Part shown: in pieces, positions 57,253 through 64,000 of the stretch
How positions within the stretch are numbered: the stretch's first letter is position 1
Layout: the number at the start of each line of letters is the position of its first letter
Source: Viola odorata
Lineage: Eukaryota > Streptophyta > Magnoliopsida > Malpighiales > Violaceae
Length of the DNA: 64,000 nt
Assembly: GCA_963691705.1 (NCBI GenBank)
Contig: OY829541.1
Location: 47,695,661-47,759,660 of the forward strand
Direction of reading: 5' to 3'
Position numbers and translations under genes: made by a program
The notes under the pieces: generated by a model
What the model was told of the DNA's origin: nothing
Database searches by the model: none
Seen by the model: only the letters and a program-made list of their open reading frames with translations

Positions 57253-57747
57253 AGCAAACCAACAAAAAGGAAATCTGAGAAGGGACGGATTGATACCTTA
57301 AAGGAGAAGAATCCCAGAGAAATCGGCGGACAGTGGCGAGAGGCCGAAAAGATATTCGGGGAAGAAGACGAAGGAAGACAAAAAGGAAAATTCGAAGCGA
57401 GGGCAAAAGTTTTGAGAAATTGGAGAATAGCCCTTCTTAAAGGATAAAAATGCCACCACATTAATTGAGTTACCAATCGTGCGAAGACGCGTGTAAAAGA
57501 AGTTGGCCACGTAGAAGCGCATTAAAGAAATTCGGAAAAGAGAAGTTATCCGTCGAAACTCCCCAAAAGGGCGAGACAGTATTGACCCGGTCAAAGTAAC
57601 CGCAAAGCGATTGCCTCAGTCCGGACAACCGCTTACGTTAGCTATCTACAAGAATCAGCAGGCTAACGGAAATAACGACAAAATTGAAAAAGCAGAAAAC
57701 ATCAGTTTATTCATAAAACGCCAATAGGCGGGTACAAGGCAAAACGG
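57253..57747 (-). promoter_or_regulatory. R8 asB-asC spacer with upstream region of asC
   Basis: No gene is supported here. On the minus strand, sequence upstream of asC aligns well with R6 (CTTCTCAGATTTCCTTTTTG before the ATG), but the TATAAA of R6 reads GGGATT. A TTTATCC/CCTTTAAG element near 57440 is shared. A CATAAA-type signal after asB lies near 57712. Confidence 0.4.
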
Positions 57748-58143
57748 CTAATCCTCATCAGGCCAATAAATGCCGTGGTGATAGACCTCATCATCATCAA
57801 GGAATGGCATCTTCCCGTTAGCATTCGGGATAGGCTGGTCTGCCTCCTTTTCGGGGCAGGACCCTGACGGGCATGATTTTCCTTTGGCACTCGAATCTGC
57901 CAACCCCGCACCAGCATTGATGGGAAAATCCTCGTTCGGCGAGCAATCGGGGAAAGAAAAACGTTTGCCGCCCTCTTGAACAGCAGAACCAGAAGGAGCC
58001 AAAGTTGTAAAGGGCGTCTGGGAAGTCCGTTTCCCCTGCTTCTTACGACCCTTTTGGTGGACCGGAGGCCTCCATGGTGGCGAAGGAGGGGGATGATCCG
58101 AATCCGGCGAAGTCGGAGGAGTTGGCAAGGAATCACGATCCAT
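57748..58143 (-). CDS. asB of R8: proline/serine-rich protein with acidic tail
   Basis: The open frame has 131 codons from the ATG at 58143. The R6-equivalent ATG lies upstream at 58169 but meets a stop at its fifth codon, so R8 either uses the second ATG or has lost its native start. The N-terminus has RDSLPTPPTSPDSD and PPSPPWRP, then a basic patch (QKGRKKQGKR). The C-terminus ends YHHGIYWPDED, the pattern shared by all three copies. A TATA-like box GGCTATATAAGGGA lies at 58235-58241 on the minus strand. The function is unknown. Confidence 0.55.
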   Translation of the reverse strand: MDRDSLPTPPTSPDSDHPPPSPPWRPPVHQKGRKKQGKRTSQTPFTTLAPSGSAVQEGGKRFSFPDCSPNEDFPINAGAGLADSSAKGKSCPSGSCPEKEADQPIPNANGKMPFLDDDEVYHHGIYWPDED

Positions 58144-58475
58144 GGAACTCAAAAACTAAAAATCTGCCATGTGACCTGCAAAAGCAAAAAAGAAAAAAGG
58201 ATGAAGAGGAACAGGAAAGGAAAACCACACTCCCTTATATAGCCAAAGGAGCGCTTCGATCCATGAAAAATCAATTAAGACGCTTGGGAAAATAACTGCA
58301 AGTGCAGAACCCGATCCGTCGCAGGCACCTCTGCTCGTTAAACGCACCAATCAAAGGGCACCAAAGAACCGCCCAACCACCTGCCACTGAAAAGACAGCC
58401 CTGTAACAGTCAAGACAGAGCATTCATTGCTAAACCCCGGAAACCGACCACTGCAGTACAATGTCCCGAGGAAGA

Positions 58476-58493
58476 CCCATTTTCGGTTGGGCT
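58476..58493 (-). repeat. Second copy of the PPT-adjacent motif in R8
   Basis: On the minus strand it reads AGCCCAACCGAAAATGGG, two changes from the R6 motif. It lies between asA and asB, as in R5 and R6. Confidence 0.65.
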
Positions 58494-58649
58494 CATGACA
58501 AATATTTCCAACCAATAAAGCAAGCAACCAAGCAAGAAGAGAAGACTTGGGAAAAAGCAAATACAAGTTATTTATTTATGGCTAGGTGGCCTTAACGTTC
58601 GAATATATACAAAAAGCATAAGAAAAACAGCGAGAAGTGAAACCAGCGA

Positions 58650-59033
58650 TCAGACATTGGACCCCGCATCATCGTCCCCTGGCGCAATGGGAACCTCCTT
58701 TAAAGCGTCAGCGACGGAGGTCAGTTCGGAAGAACAAGCTCTCATGCCCTTTAGGCAGCAGGCCAGCAGATCTTTCCTCTGCTGCAGCATCGAAGCCACC
58801 ACGTCAAGGTGAGCGCTGGCAGTGGCCAGTTTCGCCAAGCTCTCTAAGGGGTTGAAATCCTCCAGAGTGATCCCTAGCTGTCTAGACAGAATAGGGGTTA
58901 ACACCCCCTGCAACTCCAGGACATCCTCGGAGGTCTTGGTGATCATCCTCTCCAGGAAGCCGATATCACCCTCAGTAAGATTCTTCAGGGTCAGAGTTTT
59001 GGAGATCAGGAAATTGCGAGTCAGTTCATCCAT
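58650..59033 (-). CDS. asA of R8: short helical protein, antisense to pol
   Basis: This is an intact frame of 127 codons. The ATG at 59031-59033 is preceded by TATAAA (59095-59100, minus strand) about 62 bp upstream. A longer in-frame extension exists but is not shared. The protein is largely helical, with the conserved TSEDVLELQG, LEDFNPLE, MLQQRKDLLACCLKGMR and an acidic C-terminus (PGDDDAGSNV). It lacks a signal peptide or membrane span. AATAAATAA follows near 58570-58580. I do not recognise a family. Being open in both R5 and R8 suggests selection on the protein at some stage. Confidence 0.62.
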   Translation of the reverse strand: MDELTRNFLISKTLTLKNLTEGDIGFLERMITKTSEDVLELQGVLTPILSRQLGITLEDFNPLESLAKLATASAHLDVVASMLQQRKDLLACCLKGMRACSSELTSVADALKEVPIAPGDDDAGSNV

Positions 59034-59205
59034 GGCGGAATGTGAAAAGAAAGAACGTGAAAATACGAAGAAATTGGCGCAGAAAAACCTCTGATTTATA
59101 GATTCTGACAAAAACCGTCAGGGCCATCTGACGAGGCAAACCTCCGCGGTACTTAGAAGAACTCTCCGTCAGAGAAGGAATGATAGCCCTTGGTAAACAC
59201 TCGGG

Positions 59206-59225
59206 CTCATTTTCAGTTGGGCTTA
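59206..59225 (+). other. R8 polypurine-tract region
   Basis: CTCATTTTCAGTTGGGCTTA directly abuts the 3' LTR (59226). It is the sense-strand version of the 19-base motif, conserved with R5 and R6 at the point where plus-strand priming should start. Confidence 0.55.
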
Positions 59226-59797
59226 TGATAACAATTCACCTAAAAGAAAGGGTATTTTCGTCCATCACCCAGTGGGATGAGGCCTAGCTATTGTTTCGCA
59301 CCACCGCGGTAGGGACAACATCGCTACCTTCCCCAAAGGCTAATGCTACAAGGGCTAACGGGTCCCTATCGGCTCCTCTCACGGACCTCACGGATGGCTC
59401 AAAGAGTTATCTTACCCCCAGAGGAAACCACGCGTCAGGAGTATCGCTCCGGCCGTTATCCTACCGTGGCAATATCTACCTACATACCTACCGCCAAGGT
59501 AGCGTATCGTGTTAAGGGCGAACCACATACCCTACCGCGAGCGATAGCTCCATATCCGTTTACACGGGTGGGAACACTCCTTTTCTTCTATAAATACCTC
59601 CCCCACAAAGGAGGCAGGTAAGCATACTGAACTGGCCAAAACTCTGCTAATTTCAGTACACATACTGACTTAAGCATCGGAGTGTTTCCGCCAGAGACCC
59701 CCTCCGGCGCATTGCAGGTACTGTGGACCGTCGCGCACACTGATCTGAGAAGAACAGCCCCGCCATACATCCTTCAGCAGAAGACAAATAATTATCA
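59226..59797 (+). repeat. R8 3' LTR (572 bp)
   Basis: It pairs with 44483-45054. The TATA box is at 59589-59596. The left arm of the hairpin is CCAGAG here, so the stem is weakened relative to the 5' copy. Confidence 0.93.
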
Positions 59798-62700
59798 TCT
59801 ACCCACACAATGACGCTTTGGTAGTCACACCCATCAACGCTAGTCATGGAATCAGAAGAACTCTCATTGATAATGGGAGTGCAGTAAATCTCTTTTCGCT
59901 GGAAGCCTACAACCTTATGAAACGTCCCACTAATGAGCTAACGCCTAGTAAACGGCCTATAGTTGGCGTTGATGGAGTTCCAATTCCCGTCACCGGAGTA
60001 ATTACTCTGCCAATATATTTCCGAGAGGACACCTACAAGCGATCAGAAAACTTATTATTTCTTGTGGTGGATCTGAATTTGCCTTACAATGTCGTGCTCG
60101 GATGACCTTTTCTTAATCGCTTCGGCGCCGTGATATCTCAGAAGTATTTGAAGATGAAATACCCCTCCTGGGATGGGGTAGTAACCATAAAGGGTGATCA
60201 AAAACTAGCAACAGAATGCTATTCGCGTATGACTCAAAGAAGCTGCGACAGGTACGTGTGTATAGCGGCAGATCCCTATGAGCAAAGCGATGAGAAGCGC
60301 GCTCAACCTTTGGATAAGATGGTACCCGTTCCAGCAATTGGAATAGAGGAGGCAAGCTTCCTGATTAGTGAGAAACTTAGCACAGCGGAAAACCTCCAAC
60401 TAGCCCGACTGCTAAACAAATGTCAAGGAGACTTCGCGTGGAAACCCGCAGATATGCCAGGTATATCGCGTGAAGTAGCCGAACATCGACTTAATGTCGA
60501 CCCAGAGGCCAGACCGGTGCAGCAAAAGCGGCGCGCGTTCTCTAATGAAAAGGCGTTGGCCGTGGATAAAGAGGTAGCGAAGCTCCTCGACGCGAGGTTC
60601 ATTCGCGAAATTCAATATCCCACCTGGCTAGCGAACCCTGTTCTTGTTCCTAAGCCCAACGGGGATTGGCGCATGTGCATCGACTTTACTGATTTAAATG
60701 ATGCCTGCCCTAAGGATTGTTACCCGCTTCCTCGGATAGATCAACTGGTTGATCAGACTGCTAGATACGCTTATTTAAGCTCACTAGATGCCAACTCTGG
60801 GTACCATCAAATCCCCATGGCCCGGGAAGATGAAGAAAAGACTGTGTTTCTCACTCCAAAGGCCACTTACTGTTATACGGCGATGCCGTTCAGATTGAAA
60901 AACACCGGGGCGACATTCCAACGTATGGCCAACAAAATATTCGAAGAACAGATTGGGAGGAACGTAGAGGCGTACGTTGATGATATATTGGTAAAAAGTG
61001 CGAGTTTTCAAGATCACCTGCGAGACTTAGAAGAAGTCTTCGGCGTAATGAAAAGGTATAACATGAAGCTGAACCCCCGGAAATGTATGTTCGCATTCCA
61101 AACGGGAAAATTTTTGGGCTACGTCGTCAGCCAAAAAGGTATCCTGCCCAACCCTTTGAAGGTCAAAGCGATACAAGACATGATATCGCCCAGAACCGTC
61201 AAAGAAGTACAAAGACTTACAGGGCGAGTCATCGCCCTTGGACGGTTCATTTCTAAGCAAGGAGAGAAGTGTCTCCCTTTTTTCAAAGTTATACGGAACA
61301 AAGCCTCGTTCGGGTGGACCCCTGAATGCGAGGAAGCATTTATCGGCCTGAAAGATTATCTGTCATCCGACTTATTATTGACAAGGCCCGAGGCAGGCGA
61401 TACCTTATATTTGTATCTTGGCGCTGCGGACGAAGTGGTTAGTGCCGTCCTTGTTCGCGACGACAGCCACTCTCATTGTCCAGTCTATTTTGTGAGCCAC
61501 GTTCTTAAAGGTGCAGAATTGCGATACGCCCGAATCGAAAAGATAGCGTTCGCTCTTATACAAGCCACCCGTAAAATGGACCGATATTTCCAGTCTTACT
61601 CCGTTATTGTTCTCACGGACCAGCCCCTGAAAAGGATATTTCGAAAGCCTGAATCTTCCAGGAGGATGTTGATCTGGGCGCTCGAGTTAGAGCAATATGG
61701 ATTGAGGTATCAGTCTCGGCCGTCCGTAAAGGCTCAAATCCTGGCTGATTTCATAGCGGAATGCACATTTACGGAGGACCCCTTAGAAGGTGTGCCTGAA
61801 GCGGAATGGGGAGATATGGACCTCCCATTCCCGGAAACCTATACGGACCTCTGGATCGTCCACGTAGATGGAGCCAAAAACCAAGAGCTGGTTGGGGCTG
61901 GAATCTTTATAAACGGGCCACATGATATGCACATACGATATGCCATCCGAATCCTACAGCCTTTGTCTAATAACACGGCAGAATATGAGGCGTTGCTAGC
62001 CGGGCTCAGAATCGGAAAAGGACTTTCTTCTAAAGGAAGGCATGATACTGGACGAACAGGAGACCTGCGTCTAAAAATCTGTGGCGATTCCAAGTTAATA
62101 ATGGACCAGGTCTTGGGACATTCTCGGGCCCGTGAACCTATCATGATTCAATATCTCGCCAAAGTAAAGCGAGAACTATTGGAAATAAAAAAAGAGGGCA
62201 TGCAAGTCAGCTTCGAGCACATTCCTCGGGAGGAAAACGCTGAAGCAGACAGCCTAGCGAAATTGGCCGCAGATCCGGAAGCGCTTATACCCAAAGACAT
62301 ATATTATCATGAGCTATCGGTACCGTCCTTCATGGAGGAGCAAGTGTCGTTGTGTGTGGAGGAACGTGAGAACGACTGGTGAATTCCCGTAATTAAATAC
62401 TTGAAACACGAAGAACTGCCTGAGGATACCGCTGAAAAGAAGAAGGTACTGAAACAGGCAGCTCGCTGTACGTACTATGATGGGGATCTGGTTCGAAGAT
62501 GTTTCTCTCACTCTGCCGCCAAGTGTATAACGGGGCAAGAGGGTCTTCATACCTTGCGCGAAATCCATGAAGGAGTGTGTGGTATGCACGTGTCAGGTGG
62601 TACCCTGGCGGCGCAACTCTTCCGGTCCGGGTTCTATTGGCCTACCATCCGAAAAGATTGTCACAACTATGTGCAAGCTTGCCCTAAGTGCCAGGAGTTT

Positions 62701-63612
62701 GCTAAAATTCCTCGGCGACCCGCCACTGAAATATCTGAAATTATCGCCCCCTGTCCTTTCGCCAAATGGGGGATCGATATTCTAGGTCCATTCCCAAAGG
62801 CAAGGTCCCAACTGAAATTCGTAATAGTGGCGGTAGACTATTTCACCAAGTGGGCCGAAGCTGAAGCGGTCGCCACCATCACGGTGGAAAAAACTTGGCG
62901 TTTCTTCAAACATCAAGTTATCATGAGATTTGGCGTTCCCCGTGTCCTCGTCAACGACAATGGGACGCAATTCACCAGCCAATTCTTTCAAGACCAGTGC
63001 TCAGAATTTAGAATCGAGCAACGTTTTTCCTCCGTGGCTCACCCGCAAACTAATGGACAAGCAGAAGTGACCAATCAGAGCATACTCGGCGGCATTAAGA
63101 AAAATCTAGAAGGGTCTAAAAAGAAATGGGCTGATGAGCTGCCGTACGTGATGTGGGCATATCGCATGACCGTTAAGACTAGTACCGGAGAGACACCCTT
63201 CGCGTTGGCCTTCGGAACCGAAGCCATCACACCGGTAGAGATTGGAACCATGAGCCTACGGGTGGCCCACTTTCGTGAGGAACTGAATGAGGAAAGGTTA
63301 AGAGCTAACCTGGATGCGTTACCAGAAGTCCGAGAAGAAATCCTTCTGAAAACGCAACATTACAAACGAAAGATGGCCCGATATCATAATAGGCGCGTAA
63401 AAGAGCGGTTGCTGAAAACTGGTGACTTGGTGCTCAGAGACAAGCGAGCGGCAGGACAACGAATGGGAAAACTCTGTCCGAACTGGGAAGGACCATATCG
63501 TGTCACCCACGTTGTCGGGAAAGGAGCCTATCATCTGGAGACACTCGATGGTACACCCTTATCCAACTCTTGGAATATCGCTCGCTTGAAGCTATATTAT
63601 GCTAGAATTTGA
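59798..63612 (+). pseudogene. R7 protease-RT-RNaseH-integrase, two stops
   Basis: It continues the frame interrupted by R8. Stops lie at 60103-60105 and 62380-62382, both at sites where relatives have CGA. The protease motif LIDNGSAVNLF is intact (about 59863-59895). RT spans about 60610-61130, with YVDD at about 60970-60985. RNase H is at about 61300-61650 and the second RNase H at about 61855-62280. Integrase has its zinc-binding residues (62465-62700) and a complete D, D, E set (GIDILGP, NDNGTQF, NGQAEV) with normal spacing, then a GPY region (63480-63530). The C-terminus LSNSWNIARLKLYYARI is nearly that of R5. Confidence 0.9.
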
Positions 63613-64000
63613 TTTTATCTGCACCTTTGATTCATGCCAACCCTAACCATGACTAACGCTCGATGAGAGAGCTTTCGTGGGTTTTTTTGTGGTTGCTTTT
63701 GCGCAGATAAAAAGGGGGTATCTTAGGGAAGTGAAAAGTCCTATCCTTGTGATGGCCGGTCTTGATCAGATGGCCCACTACGTGAGGGCACTACCCAACA
63801 TACCTTGAATTAGCGTCGGATTGAAAGATCCTGGACGCCCCCGGGGGTGAAAAGTCATATCCTTGTGATGACCGATCTTGATCAGATGGCTCATTAAGTG
63901 AGGGCACCACCCGGTATCTTTGGAAGTGAAAAGTCCTTTCCTTGTACAGACCGATCTCGTGGAGACGGTCCATCAAGAAGAGACACGCCCCAAAGAAATA
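63613..64000 (+). repeat. R7 post-pol spacer repeats
   Basis: This is non-coding. At least three units with AGTGAAAAGTCCTATCCTTGTG or variants (about 63731, 63846, 63926) alternate with TTGATCAGATGGC and GTGAGGGCAC segments. It mirrors the R5 spacer at 39720-40175 in inverse orientation, in keeping with the close relation of R5 and R7. Confidence 0.75.

Larger units (their letters stand above)
44483..59797 (+). mobile_element. R8: complete 15.3-kb Tat-like element with antisense gene cassette
   Basis: It is framed by equal 572-bp LTRs and the TCTAC target duplication. By eye the LTRs differ at about eight positions (1.4%), the smallest divergence here, so R8 is the youngest complete insertion. 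The sense polyprotein is 45140-51001. The repeat spacer follows, and then four genes on the minus strand (asD 52275-54503, asC 55133-57252, asB 57748-58143, asA 58650-59033). asA, asC and asD are open throughout; asB is open from its second ATG. Confidence 0.96.
59798..64000 (+). mobile_element. R7, right part: protease to integrase and spacer
   Basis: R7 resumes with the TCTAC duplication and the protease segment. Pol ends at 63612 and the post-pol repeat spacer runs to the window edge. Its antisense cassette and 3' LTR, if present, lie beyond 64000. Confidence 0.88.

Noticed and set aside
52275..59033. Antisense genes considered as an envelope-like gene, as found after pol in some plant gypsy elements
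   Set aside because: They are in opposite orientation to pol and show no signal peptide, transmembrane segment or fusion-like region.
52275..59033. Antisense genes considered as host genes captured by a single element
   Set aside because: The same four genes, order and intron positions occur in R5 and R6, so they belong to the element family. An ancient host origin remains possible.
59291..59621. Overlapping plus-strand open frames of 74-92 codons inside the R8 LTRs (also at 44548-44878)
   Set aside because: Both LTR copies carry them only because the LTRs are near-identical. They cross the TATA box and are not shared by other LTRs, so they are read as promoter DNA.

Overview
The window reads as repeat-rich nuclear DNA from a flowering plant. 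The evidence is wall-to-wall Ty3/gypsy LTR retrotransposons with the gag-pro-RT-RNaseH-second RNaseH-integrase order of the plant Tat lineage, plus TATAAATA promoters and short GT-AG introns. I see no host gene, tRNA, rRNA, CRISPR array or bacterial operon. The species cannot be named from the sequence.

Layout. Eight related elements, called R1-R8 here, are nested or abutted. R1 (1-996, minus) shows only its 5' LTR and the start of gag, and it is inserted in the 3' part of R2. R2 (997-6816, minus) has a decayed polyprotein lacking the integrase core, plus its 5' LTR, and it is inserted in R3. R3 (6817-9593, plus) is the most decayed copy, with protease to integrase remnants. R4 (9594-15481, plus) has its 5' LTR, gag and pol up to mid-integrase, and it is inserted in R3. 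R5 (15482-21511 and 36643-43320, minus) is inserted in R4's integrase and has a 3' LTR, an antisense gene cassette and pol back to RT. R6 (21512-36642, minus) is a complete 15.1-kb element inserted in R5, with two LTRs and the 5-bp target duplication CCAAT. R7 (43321-44482 and 59798-64000, plus) starts inside gag at a head-to-head junction with R5. R8 (44483-59797, plus) is a complete 15.3-kb element inserted in R7, with 572-bp LTRs and the target duplication TCTAC.

Every LTR found begins TG and ends CA. All but R5's have the ends TGATAA...TTATCA. Sense genes form one gag-pro-pol frame. Nearly all premature stops I checked can be explained by C-to-T or G-to-A changes.

The most unusual content is a cassette of four genes on the strand opposite to pol, between integrase and the 3' LTR. 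It is conserved in order in R5, R6 and R8. From the LTR inward it holds asA (about 127 aa, helical), asB (about 130-150 aa, proline/serine-rich with an acidic tail), asC (two exons, 678 aa in R8) and asD (three exons, 694 aa in R8). asC and asD look paralogous: both start with a domain resembling the Pfam 'putative gypsy type transposon' family and end in a coiled coil. In R8 asA, asC and asD are open throughout, and asB is open from its second ATG, although the sense polyprotein has three stops. Most of these genes have a TATA-like box of their own. Names asA-asD are mine, not published symbols.

Limits: all boundaries, alignments and counts were made by eye. Domain names rest on remembered family patterns, not on searches.
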